From Vibrio zhanjiangensis (lineage in GTDB: Bacteria; Pseudomonadota; Gammaproteobacteria; Enterobacterales; Vibrionaceae), in the NCBI RefSeq assembly GCF_030161235.1, contig NZ_BSPW01000014.1, positions 22,332 through 86,331 on the forward strand: a stretch of DNA of 64,000 bases, given 5' to 3'. Below, one piece after another: positions 29,286-38,100 of this stretch; position 1 is the stretch's first letter, and the number at the start of each line of letters is the position of its first letter. The notes beneath the pieces were generated by a model. It worked only from the letters and a program-made list of their open reading frames with translations. It did not search any database and was not told where the DNA came from. The position numbers were made by a program, and so were the translations under genes.

Positions 29286-30260
29286 TTATTCGTGCATTTT
29301 GTTAGAGACAAAGTTGAGAATCTCCTGCATCAATTGGTCGTCCACTTTTTTAAGATTTAATGCCAAATCAGTGCCTTTGCGGCTATAGCTTACTCTGCCT
29401 TTAATAAAGTCTACTTTACGATTACCTGAACTTTGTTTAGGGGCAAGCTCCTCAATCCACTGCTCAATAGTTTCAGAAACTTCTTTGGTAATTCGGGCCA
29501 CTCCTTGAGCTTTACTTCGTTGCCATACATGTCCTTCAGAAGACATGCATCTGTTAAGCAACTGACCTTGATTGAATTCGCTCAATTCATTGAACTGCTT
29601 GTGTAATTTCACTATGGTCGGACGACCAAGATCTGAAACATTAGGGTAGGCTTGCAGCAAGGACAAAGGCAAATCAGCGGCCTTTAGCGCTCCACTAACT
29701 AACGCTTCACTGCACTGAAACATTTTTGCCAGCGCTTTTTGATCCTCCGCTTCTCCATTCTTGAGCTTAGCGCGCATTTCTTTACCTTTCTCATACAGAG
29801 ACAAAGGTTTATGAGCATTGGCAACATCGGATAGGAACTTCGCATGTTCGCTATTAATATCTTCCGCTACATAAATAAGAAAGTCTTTGTTGGCTAAAAT
29901 ACAAGACATACGACGACGGCTACCATCTAGTACTTCTATTCTGCCATCAGAGCCTTTACGGCCCACAGCTGGGTATTGTTGCCCTCTCTCTTTGAGTGTG
30001 CTTAATATGTCAGACAGAGCATGTTCGTTTAGAAATGCTTGCTCCCTTGCATTCTCCGCAAACACTGTAGTTTCATCAGCAACCTTATCAGCTGGTATTC
30101 TCATCAGCTCAAAGGTGACAACATCTTCACCCGCGACCGCCAATTCTATAACCTGAACTTGGTCCTTGGCGGCCTTCTGGGCTTCTTGGCTACTCGCAAC
30201 ATGGCGCTTATTCGCTTTCCCAAATAGCCGTGCATTTAGATCTGAAGTTTTGATTGCCAT
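29286..30260 (-). CDS. parB2: ParB2 centromere-binding partition protein
   Basis: This 324-residue ParB-family protein loads on parS2 sites near the chromosome-2 origin and spreads around them. Recognisable parts are the ParB/Srx nuclease-like domain at about 65-160 (GRIEVLDGSRRRMSCILA, corresponding to the CTP-binding G-E-R-R region) and a helix-turn-helix (QKALAKMFQCSEALVSGALKAA, residues about 170-195). A C-terminal dimerisation region follows. It starts 7 bp after the parA2 stop. Multiple perfect sites for it occur in this window. Confidence 0.95.
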   Translation of the reverse strand: MAIKTSDLNARLFGKANKRHVASSQEAQKAAKDQVQVIELAVAGEDVVTFELMRIPADKVADETTVFAENAREQAFLNEHALSDILSTLKERGQQYPAVGRKGSDGRIEVLDGSRRRMSCILANKDFLIYVAEDINSEHAKFLSDVANAHKPLSLYEKGKEMRAKLKNGEAEDQKALAKMFQCSEALVSGALKAADLPLSLLQAYPNVSDLGRPTIVKLHKQFNELSEFNQGQLLNRCMSSEGHVWQRSKAQGVARITKEVSETIEQWIEELAPKQSSGNRKVDFIKGRVSYSRKGTDLALNLKKVDDQLMQEILNFVSNKMHE

Positions 30261-30267
30261 TATTTAC

Positions 30268-31485
30268 TTATCCCTGATTAAGTGATGACCAGTTACTATG
30301 GAGGACGCGTTCAAGCTCCAACGCACTTTTTTGGATCGCGTCTTGCGCTGTGGCGAGTGTCTTTTTCCCCCCCTCAAAATCACCTGTTGTTAAGTCAAAC
30401 ACAGTACTATATGTATCTGCACAGGTTTCAAATGCTCGACTTCGGGGTATCGTCGCCATTGTAACTTGATCACCAAGTAGATAATTCATTTCTGTCAGCA
30501 CAGCAACTTGCTTTTTGTTGTCGTCTTCAAACATTGTTGGCATTAAACGAACAAATTCAAGTCCTTGCCAATCTTGAGGAAACATCTCATAGACCGTTGG
30601 CAAATGCTGGAAGAAGTTTACCGTCGATGCCCAATCAAGGCGTTTAGCCGCGCAAGGGATAAGCAATGCATTGGATGCATACATAGCATTCCACACCAAA
30701 GGGTCGACATGAGGTCCAGTGTCTATCATGATGATATCGAAGTCATCGGAAATTTGGTCGATCAATTTCTCTTTCAATAGCTTCACAATATCAAGAGATT
30801 GGTTTTGAGATAAATTCTGCCATGCTTCAGCATTAAACATCGCATCTTCGGGAAACGCTGACACTGTCTTTAAATTTGGGTATTGAGTTGGCAGTAAAAC
30901 GTTCTTATGAAGAAACTCTTTATCAACGTTCACACCTTGCGGAACATTATCTAACATCACATCGACAGCAGAATAAATATTATCGTGATCGGTCAGGCTA
31001 ATTTGAGGATTGAGAAACAGACGTAAAGAACCCTGAGGATCTAAATCAATCAGACAAATACGATAGCGTTTATCCAGATTCAAAGCCAGGCAAGCAGCAA
31101 GGTGTACCGCCGTCATTGACTTTCCAGTACCACCTTTCTGGTTTTGTACATTTATAACCCAAGGCTTGTTGTCAGTAGCATTCTTCCTTTGATGAAACTT
31201 GGGCACTCCAGCAGCGTCCATAAGCATATGAGCTTCCTGGAGTGAGATAGAATAATGATTCGCATTATTTTTTGTAAACTGATGGCCAGCAGCCTCAAGT
31301 TTACTTATCGCTTCATCTAACTTTCTACGAGTAAGCCCCGAACGAGTTTCCATTAAAGCTTTTGACATGGGAGGAAAATGGTCGTCACTACGTTCCTCTA
31401 AAACAATTTCTATGCGGTCAGCCTGAACCTGAGCAGTTTGCTCTGCGAGTTGAACAAGATTTTCAATTGTTTTATCTCTCTTCAT
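30268..31485 (-). CDS. parA2: ParA2 partition ATPase
   Basis: This 405-residue type Ia ParA ATPase segregates chromosome 2 with ParB2. I use the ATG at 31485 (MKRDKTIENLVQLAEQTAQV), which matches Vibrio ParA2 proteins; the frame runs on upstream through a Cys-rich stretch unlike any ParA. An N-terminal winged-helix domain (about 1-110) is followed by the deviant Walker A QNQKGGTGKSMTA, Walker A' DLDPQGSLRLFL and Walker B-like IIMIDTGPHVDPLV. The operon parA2-parB2 is transcribed away from the origin. Confidence 0.97.
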   Translation of the reverse strand: MKRDKTIENLVQLAEQTAQVQADRIEIVLEERSDDHFPPMSKALMETRSGLTRRKLDEAISKLEAAGHQFTKNNANHYSISLQEAHMLMDAAGVPKFHQRKNATDNKPWVINVQNQKGGTGKSMTAVHLAACLALNLDKRYRICLIDLDPQGSLRLFLNPQISLTDHDNIYSAVDVMLDNVPQGVNVDKEFLHKNVLLPTQYPNLKTVSAFPEDAMFNAEAWQNLSQNQSLDIVKLLKEKLIDQISDDFDIIMIDTGPHVDPLVWNAMYASNALLIPCAAKRLDWASTVNFFQHLPTVYEMFPQDWQGLEFVRLMPTMFEDDNKKQVAVLTEMNYLLGDQVTMATIPRSRAFETCADTYSTVFDLTTGDFEGGKKTLATAQDAIQKSALELERVLHSNWSSLNQG

Positions 31486-31702
31486 TATCACAATCCGTTT
31501 TAAGTCACTGATATCAATTGTACAGCAACACAAAACAAAAACAACAAAAAGCTGAACGGACATTTATGAATTAAAATCACATTAATATCATGTTTTCTAG
31601 CTACAATAACAGATTAAAAGGAAAACCTGTCAGAAAATTGAAAAAATACAACATGTATTTACCTTACAATGGGGCAGATTTAAAATGTCACGCTGTCACT
31701 TA

Positions 31703-31715
31703 TTTACAATGTAAA
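31703..31715. promoter_or_regulatory. parS2: parS2 centromere site
   Basis: TTTACAATGTAAA is a perfect parS2 palindrome inside the origin region, about 220 bp upstream of the parA2 start. Besides partition, ParB2 binding here could affect parA2 expression or initiation. Confidence 0.88.
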
Positions 31716-31833
31716 TAGAATCAATAATAACTCGGAACGATTGATACTTAACCATACTTTACGGTCAGTGTAATTTTGACTTACGACAACGAAAATAGTG
31801 GACTCCTTTCATAACGACTAACAAGCAATTTCC

Positions 31834-31866
31834 TTATTTCCCCGATATGTGGCAACCTAAAGTCGG
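31834..31866 (+). repeat. ATATGTGGC element, copy A (possible RctB 39-mer-type site)
   Basis: TTATTTCCCCGATATGTGGC followed seven bases later by AAAGT matches a second copy at 32223 with a one-base gap. V. cholerae oriCII has long (29/39-mer) inhibitory RctB sites in addition to the short iterons; this pair is a candidate equivalent. Confidence 0.4.
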
Positions 31867-31870
31867 AACT

Positions 31871-31902
31871 ATGATCAAGAACAACATGTTGATCATGCTT
31901 TC
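31871..31902. repeat. inverted pair of RctB iterons
   Basis: ATGATCAA (31871-31878) and TTGATCAT (31889-31896) face each other across 10 bases, and the right arm extends to the full iteron TGATCATGCTTTC (31890-31902). A further ATGATCA core lies at 31928, and another at 31999. Confidence 0.65.
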
Positions 31903-32151
31903 GGGAATAAAACGCCTGGTAGGAACAATGATCAAGCTTAGTTATCTAATAGCTTGCAAATCACCTCTACCATTCCTTCACTGATCAGACATCGGATCAA
32001 TGATCAAGTAATTTAGCCTTACGGAAGCATGAGTAAAACGTACCAGATTACGGCCGAACGTAGATTAACTCTGACATTTAGCAAACAGGTACAAATACAC
32101 CCATGATTCAAACGACAAAAGACACGACAAAACAAAAATCAGCAACTATCT

Positions 32152-32164
32152 TGATCATGCTTTC
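32152..32164 (+). repeat. RctB iteron
   Basis: TGATCATGCTTTC, identical to the copy at 31890; it lies alone in the left part of the origin and contains a Dam GATC site. Confidence 0.75.
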
Positions 32165-32222
32165 GTAAAAAAAGATAATAAACCGCAGAATGTACAGCGA
32201 GTTGTTATTGTAAATTCGGTGT

Positions 32223-32259
32223 TTATTGTTCCCAATATGTGGCTGTTCGAAAGTTCTTT
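32223..32259 (+). repeat. ATATGTGGC element, copy B
   Basis: TTATTGTTCCCAATATGTGGC followed by CGAAAGT matches copy A at 31834. A third, shorter echo (CAATATGTGAAT) occurs at 32351 next to the DnaA box. Confidence 0.4.
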
Positions 32260-32270
32260 TATTGTACCCT

Positions 32271-32283
32271 TGATCATTGTTTC
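32271..32283 (+). repeat. RctB iteron
   Basis: TGATCATTGTTTC, matching the consensus TGATCATNNTTTC of the phased array downstream. Confidence 0.75.
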
Positions 32284-32344
32284 GAAAAAATTGCTCTACA
32301 AAAAACCAAAAACGACAAACACTTACAATTTCATGATTCGCGGC

Positions 32345-32353
32345 TGTGGACAA
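32345..32353 (-). promoter_or_regulatory. DnaA box
   Basis: On the minus strand TTGTCCACA differs by one base from the strong DnaA box TTATCCACA. It lies 16 bp before the iteron array, where the single essential DnaA box of V. cholerae oriCII is placed. Confidence 0.75.
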
Positions 32354-32368
32354 TATGTGAATATATGA

Positions 32369-32494
32369 TGATCATACTTTCAGTGTCATACTGATCATAG
32401 ATACGTTCCCATTGTGATCATCGTTTCACAAAAGATTGATCATGTTTCTATCATTCAATGATCATTGTTTCGTTGTACTCTTGATCATACTTTC
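32369..32494 (+). repeat. phased array of six RctB iterons (oriCII-min)
   Basis: Six directly repeated copies of TGATCATNNTTTC start at 32369, 32392, 32415, 32437, 32459 and 32482, i.e. every 22-23 bp (about two helical turns). The second copy is degenerate (TGATCATAGATAC) and the fourth has a one-base deletion. Each has a Dam GATC site, consistent with the methylation requirement of RctB binding known in V. cholerae. The number, direct orientation and regular phasing identify the minimal origin. Confidence 0.92.
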
Positions 32495-32499
32495 ATGCC

Positions 32500-32645
32500 A
32501 TCTTATTTTTTAATGTTATAAAACAAGATGTTATTGAAAAAAACACACCCAGATCAATAGATCAATTAATCAAATAAGATCACTTTAATCATTAGGATCA
32601 GTTTGGAATATTTTTCAACAAAGTGAATTCTATTTTTTTAACTTG
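32500..32645. promoter_or_regulatory. AT-rich DNA unwinding region of oriCII
   Basis: This stretch between the iterons and rctB is very AT-rich (TTATTTTTTAATGTTATAAA and long A/T runs) and contains ATCA motifs starting at 32553, 32561, 32569, 32579, 32588 and 32597, all in one orientation. It is the expected opening region, where RctB loads on single strands. Confidence 0.75.
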
Positions 32646-32819
32646 CCAGCTAAGTGTGGAATGAAAGCTGAACCCAAATGAGTGATGTTTTCATCTCCAA
32701 CTAGATACAGGCAACAATCTGAAGTATTGATCAATTTTTTTCTTTATTTATGAAGTGACTTTCCCTATCCTTTCGGAATAATATTGAAATTACGGTCTAC
32801 GTTATATGGATGTCTTACC

Positions 32820-34793
32820 ATGGCCTCACAAGATAAAATCCTAATTAAAGCGCCTAGAAGTCACAAAGATGGGCACATGTTTGAAGTGTCAGAAGCTGCT
32901 GTGAGTTGGATTGAACAATATCAGCATTTTAAGGGTGTAACGAAAAGTATAATTGAACTGCTCAATCTCATTTCACTGCAAGGTTTTACAAGTAAAGATG
33001 GACTGGTTTCAACAACAGAGTTGATTGATGCAACTGACGGACAACTGACTCGAGCAGCAATTCAACAACGATTACGTGCTGCGGTAAATATAGGTTTATT
33101 TCAACAAGTTCCTGTCAGGTTTGAACACGGATTAGCAGGCAAAACCATGTTGCACCGTTTTGTAAACCCAAATAAGTTGATCTCCGTTTTGGGTGCAACA
33201 AGTCTGATGACAGAATCCGTTAAACAAAGTGAGAAACAAAAGCGTTCAAAAGCTTTAGCACAAACTCATGTAAACAAGAGATTACTTAATGAGCATGGAT
33301 TAAACAATCCACCAGCGATGAAGGATGAAGCCGATCAATTTGTTGTTTCGCCAACAAATTGGGCTGGGATTATTGATCAGGCTCTAGCTCCACCTCGCAC
33401 TCGAAAACAATACCAAAAAAGTTTAGTTTCGATTTCTGGTACCAAAGCGGTTATAGAAACACGCTCATCGAAAAATATTATGACCGTGGATGATCTTATG
33501 ACCTTGTTCGCTTTGTTCACCCTAACAGTTCAATACCATGAGCACCATCAACACGATTATCATATTGACGCTAGACATGCGCCAAACAAAACCCCGTTAT
33601 ATATCACAGATATTTTGTCACTAAGAGGGAAGAAAGACAGTGGTCCTGCGAGAGATTCGATAAGAGATAGTATTGATAGAATCGAGTTTACAGACTTTCA
33701 ACTGCACGAATTGACAGGCAGATGGCTTAGCGAAAATATGCCTGAAGGATTCAAAAGTGATCGTTTTCGTTTTTTAGCACGCACAATTACAGCATCAGAG
33801 GAAGCACCAACGGAAGGCGAAGATGGTGAGATTCGTATCAAACCCAACCTGTATATTTTGGTTTGGGAGCCTTCTTTTTATGAAGAATTGCTAACGCGAG
33901 ATTACTTTTTTCTATTCCCTCCGGAAATACTTAGACAGCATACACTTGTTTTCCAACTGTATAGCTATTTTCGCAGCCGTATGTCTCGTCGCCACACGGA
34001 TGTAATGCTGTTGAGCACCTTGAACCAGAAATTGGCACGCAATATAGAGTGGCGTCGTTTTTCAATGGATCTTATTCGCGAGCTGAGAAAGCTATCGGAA
34101 GATCAGTCTAAAGGCGATGAGATCTTTGAAGTCAATCTTTGGGGTTATCACTTAACTATTTCTCCAGTTAATCAAAGTAGTAAGAATCAAGATTATCAGG
34201 TGGACATAAAATGCGATGCTGACGAGGTATTGCGTTATGCCCGAGCCCGAATGACAAATGCTGGCAAACGTAACATGGCTCCAACGCTTCCGAACCCATT
34301 ACGAAATGAAATGGTGACTAAGCAGCAGCTTGATGAAATGTCTCAGATTATCGATGGAGAGTTTGAACCGATACAGAGAAAAGAACGTTCACCAAAAGGA
34401 AAACTTGGACGTCGAGTTAAGGTGAAAAAACACTTGGTCGAGATAAATGCTGATGAGATAACCATTACCTTGTCTAAATATACCTCGTCAGAGGCTCTAG
34501 AACGCTCTGTAACCGCTTTAGCTGCAATGACTGGCCATTCACACAGTTCTATTCTTGAAGAGTGTAAAGAGCTTATGGAGAAGCTTGATTTTTTAAGGGT
34601 AGGGGAAGACGTTATTCCATATGAAACCCTAAGTAAACTTATCGAGCTCTATAACAGTCAAAATGAGACTAAACATCTTTCTATCGAGCGCCTCATTGCA
34701 GGACTGGCAGTGAGAAGAAAAGTGTGTAAACAGGTTTATCAAGGGCATTTAGATGAGAGCGTTTTCCGTGCTTTGGACGAAGTCTCGGTTTGA
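32820..34793 (+). CDS. rctB: chromosome 2 replication initiator RctB
   Basis: This is the 657-residue initiator of Vibrio chromosome 2. I use the ATG at 32820 (MASQDKILIKAPRSHKDGHM), which matches the Vibrionaceae RctB N-terminus; an in-frame start at 32784 would add 12 residues. Highly characteristic blocks include DATDGQLTRAAIQQRLRAAV (winged-helix DNA binding), TVQYHEHHQHDYHIDARHAP, GKKDSGPARDSIRDSIDRIE, FFLFPPEILRQHTLVFQLYS, and the C-terminal regulatory region (EINADEITITLSKYTS). It binds the adjacent iterons to open the origin and represses its own promoter. The TTGATCAA palindrome at 32728 upstream may take part. Confidence 0.98.
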   Translation: MASQDKILIKAPRSHKDGHMFEVSEAAVSWIEQYQHFKGVTKSIIELLNLISLQGFTSKDGLVSTTELIDATDGQLTRAAIQQRLRAAVNIGLFQQVPVRFEHGLAGKTMLHRFVNPNKLISVLGATSLMTESVKQSEKQKRSKALAQTHVNKRLLNEHGLNNPPAMKDEADQFVVSPTNWAGIIDQALAPPRTRKQYQKSLVSISGTKAVIETRSSKNIMTVDDLMTLFALFTLTVQYHEHHQHDYHIDARHAPNKTPLYITDILSLRGKKDSGPARDSIRDSIDRIEFTDFQLHELTGRWLSENMPEGFKSDRFRFLARTITASEEAPTEGEDGEIRIKPNLYILVWEPSFYEELLTRDYFFLFPPEILRQHTLVFQLYSYFRSRMSRRHTDVMLLSTLNQKLARNIEWRRFSMDLIRELRKLSEDQSKGDEIFEVNLWGYHLTISPVNQSSKNQDYQVDIKCDADEVLRYARARMTNAGKRNMAPTLPNPLRNEMVTKQQLDEMSQIIDGEFEPIQRKERSPKGKLGRRVKVKKHLVEINADEITITLSKYTSSEALERSVTALAAMTGHSHSSILEECKELMEKLDFLRVGEDVIPYETLSKLIELYNSQNETKHLSIERLIAGLAVRRKVCKQVYQGHLDESVFRALDEVSV

Positions 34794-35062
34794 ACGGAAT
34801 GATTTTGGGAATGTGGTTGTAGTGTCTATGAATGCTAGAATCAGTTTTTGCAGACGTTTCATTTTTTTAACCAAGTAAAAGGTCAGCAGAAAATATCAGA
34901 CATACATACTACATTCTGCTGACAGTGAACTGACATTTATGCTGTGTTGGTTAGATATTATCTATCACGAATAGACAACCTTTTGTCCTTTCTAATAAAT
35001 GAGGGATCTGGATTATCCCTTGTAGATTGGCTCATATTGTTACATTCATTCTGAATATTTTT

Positions 35063-35090
35063 GCGAGTTCTTAGAACTCGCTTTTTTTTT
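35063..35090 (+). terminator. rho-independent terminator
   Basis: GCGAGTTCT and AGAACTCGC form a near-continuous stem (turn of a few bases) followed by nine T residues. It is 270 bp after the rctB stop and reads on the plus strand. Confidence 0.88.
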
Positions 35091-35111
35091 GCCTCGTCGA
35101 TTTTTTCAGAA

Positions 35112-35144
35112 GCATGATCAAGGTTCTCACTTGATCATGCTTTC
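35112..35144. repeat. isolated inverted RctB iteron pair
   Basis: GCATGATCAAG (35112-35122) and CTTGATCATGC (35130-35140) are perfect 11-bp inverted arms with a 7-nt loop. The right arm extends to TGATCATGCTTTC (35132-35144), identical to origin iterons at 31890 and 32152. It is 2.6 kb from the origin array and 10 bp from the toxin stop codon. On the minus strand it could also act as a weak terminator of the toxin gene. Confidence 0.7.
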
Positions 35145-35153
35145 ATAATATGC

Positions 35154-38100
35154 CTAAAGCGGATTAACTTTGTTTGCAATATCACCAAAAGTGACAGAGC
35201 CCCGTCCAACTTCAACAAATCCGTCTTGGGGCATGTAGGAAATACCAAGTGCTGCTCGTGAGTTTACATTGCGAGCAGCTTGCTCTCCTCTCCATTTTTT
35301 TATCATCCTTGCCCGAGCTCCAGCTCCTGCCGCTGGTTTAGCAAGCCCTCCAGCACTCAAGTCTGTACCTGGAATATCTGGAGATGGTATTCCTCCAACT
35401 CTCACTGCTAAGTTTGTTGTACCATTAATTGTGGCTTTTGCTGAATCCCCTATAGGGTTCAATATTCTATTATTCGGTCTGGGGGCGTTTGTCCACCCAG
35501 CATAGATTGCACCGCTATCGACGTCATTGGTAACTCTTTGTGTCGCGTTACTATTTAGGTGATCCAAAATACTACTGCGGCTATTGCCTGAAATTATGAT
35601 GTCTTTGGAGCCAATAGGAGTATCCGAGAAGATATAATCTCCTCGACTACTCCTCACTGCTGGAACTGGTTGATTGTGCTGACGTATGCCTCCCAAACTC
35701 CCTTGCTCTACGACTGATGCCCTAGATCTTTCGGTTATTATTCCCCCTTCCTGATGTATATTCGCTTGCGGACGTGATAGAGGTGTATCTAATTCATATC
35801 GGTTGCTTGAATATCGGAGTAGGGGATTAGAACTAGTGCCTTGGCCACCTGCTTTCCTTACCGGAATCATAATGATGTCATCGTACTTTATCGGCATATA
35901 GTTGGGCCATTTCTCCTGCAAGCATTGGAAATAGTCATTGAAGAACTCTGTTAGCTTGTCTGAATCTATGCCCTTGTTGCCGCTAGATACTTTAAGTAAA
36001 TACTCACCACTGTTTGGCTCAAAAAAACGCAGACCTCTTTTTTTGTCCAATAAAAAACTGACGCTGTGACCCGCTTCTGAGCCAGTGAGAGTAAAGTTGA
36101 GAGAAAAGCCAACCGGAAGGTCACCTTGCGCGGCTCTTCGGGAAATCCCCCCCACTAAACTGTTAACACATCTTTGTTGATCAGTGATATTCGGCTTCGA
36201 TGGATTTTTGGGAACTATTGATATCGGTGGATCATACTCTAGCTTGATTGAATCTAACGTATCCTGAGGATCATAAAGGTTATTTTTGCGTTCAGCTTGT
36301 TGTAGTTGAGAGGCTTTTTCGAACAATTTTTTTGCCCGCTTACTTTCTTGAACGGGTTTGTGTTTAAGGGCGGGAAATTCCGTTCGACCAAAAATTTTTT
36401 TAGCCAGCTTTTCTTTTATCCACAATGCCGAAATTTGCTGGCAAGCACCTCTATTGGGGATGTTTGAACCTTTTGATATCAACTCGTCACGCAAATCTCT
36501 TTGAATAAAATGACTTTTCAAGGTGTGCTTTTGTTCGAGTGTTTTAAATGAAGGATCTCTGCTGGGAGCTAAATCGAGCTCATATCGAGTACTACTTGCG
36601 TATCGAGCACGGCTAGGATCTGAGTAGAGGTTAGACTCTCTCATGCGTTTTGGTGCGCTGCTGAGTGAAGGGAGCGGTACTACGAGGAACTCGAACAACT
36701 CTCGAGTGGTATTTTTCACCACTGGCATGGCGAGCTTCAACATATCTCTAGAGACAGCACGTTTAAAAGCGTTGCCTTTCAGCCCGTTTTTGATATGAAG
36801 CTTTACTGAAGATCTAAATGCCGCTTTGCCTGCTGTGGCGAGCTTTGCGACAGGAATGCCAATACATACGGCGGTAATGATAAGATCAAATACGTCAAAG
36901 AGGATACCATCTATTTCAGAGGAAAGATCAAACTCATAACTTGGATCGTTTGCTAGAGAGTTGAATAAATCGAAGAAAGGCACGAATGAGGGAAGCTTCT
37001 CCCACCACTCGGCGTCCTTGAGAAATGCTTTATAAATATTAGCGTTATATAGCATGACTTCGCGTGCTTCATCTTCAACACAGTCATATAGAGTATCGTA
37101 CGAGGTGACAATGTCGTTGATGGGAATCCCCGGAATCGCATTGAGTGTAAGGGCGGTAACGAGGTTGAGATTGACTAAAACGCTTTCATTCTTGACTTCC
37201 CATGCTTCATTATCAAATGCGCAGTTTCTGAACATGACATGGTTGTCATCAGAGTCCGTTTTTGGTGTTGGTAGGACGGTGTCCGAGTTGTAACCAAGGT
37301 GAGACAGCAAGGCTCTCGCGCTGTCTTTGGTTTCGCTGATCCAATTGACAGATTGATTTCCTGCGTTGATTAACTCATTGACGAGTTGAGTTATTTCATT
37401 GTCTTGTGTCAGGTCTACGTAGGCAATAGCAGCATCATGCATGAGTGTTGAGACGATCATAACCTGATCTGTGTTTAACTTGATTAGGGTCATTCGCCCA
37501 GAAATCGTATGATACTTCTTGAACAGGTTTTTAATTGTGGCAAAAACATTGGAAATGGCTTCTCCCGTTTTTTCTACTACGACTTTTCCCCTAAAAAAAA
37601 CGCCGAACAGGACTAAGAGTGGATCGTCACTCTGAACGAGAAAATTAGAGATTGCGACCGCTTTTTTGTCATCACTATCCAAAGTCGCAAACCGCTGCCA
37701 CATTTGTTCTATTTCATCGTATTTATAAAATGGCCTGATGAGCTCAAAACGACCAAGGACTTCGACCTTCTCTTGAGTGTCTATGGGGTTGATGGAAGAT
37801 TGTGCAAAGGTAGAAGATGCAAAGGTTTGTGAGTCTTTGAGCAGAAGGGCATCAGGGAGCGTGTCGTTTTTGTAATCGGAGAACTGTTGGTAGTATTCAT
37901 GCTGATCGGCACATTCGCTCCATTTTTTCAGCTGGGTAAAGTGAAAGTTTGGTAATGCTGGGAGTGAATCACGTTGACCTGTGGTGTAGATGTTAAAAAT
38001 CCATTTCAAGTTGTCGGTGATAATTTTACTATTATCATCAAGAAAGAGGGTAATGTTACCTGTACTGGCATGCTTGGGGAAAACACTCTTTAGCATATCG

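Larger units (their letters stand above)
31486..32819. other. chromosome 2 replication origin region (oriCII)
   Basis: This is the 1.3-kb non-coding interval between parA2 and rctB. From left to right it holds a parS2 site, an inc-like left part with scattered GATC-containing iterons and two ATATGTGGC elements, a DnaA box, a phased array of six iterons, an AT-rich opening region with an ATCA ladder, and the rctB promoter region. The order (parA2, inc region, DnaA box, iterons, opening region, rctB) matches the known V. cholerae origin. The short frames inside it have no coding character. Confidence 0.93.
34794..35153. other. convergent intergenic region after rctB
   Basis: This 360-bp gap between the rctB stop and the toxin-gene stop contains a 10-bp inverted repeat (GTCAGCAGAA 34882-34891 / TTCTGCTGAC 34914-34923, 22-nt loop), a strong terminator at 35063, and an inverted iteron pair at 35112. 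The stretch 34940-35060 could hold a small RNA ending at the terminator, but I see no promoter to support it. Confidence 0.6.

Noticed and set aside
32108..32353. 81-residue frame inside the origin region
   Set aside because: It crosses iterons and the DnaA box and has no ribosome-binding site or coding bias.
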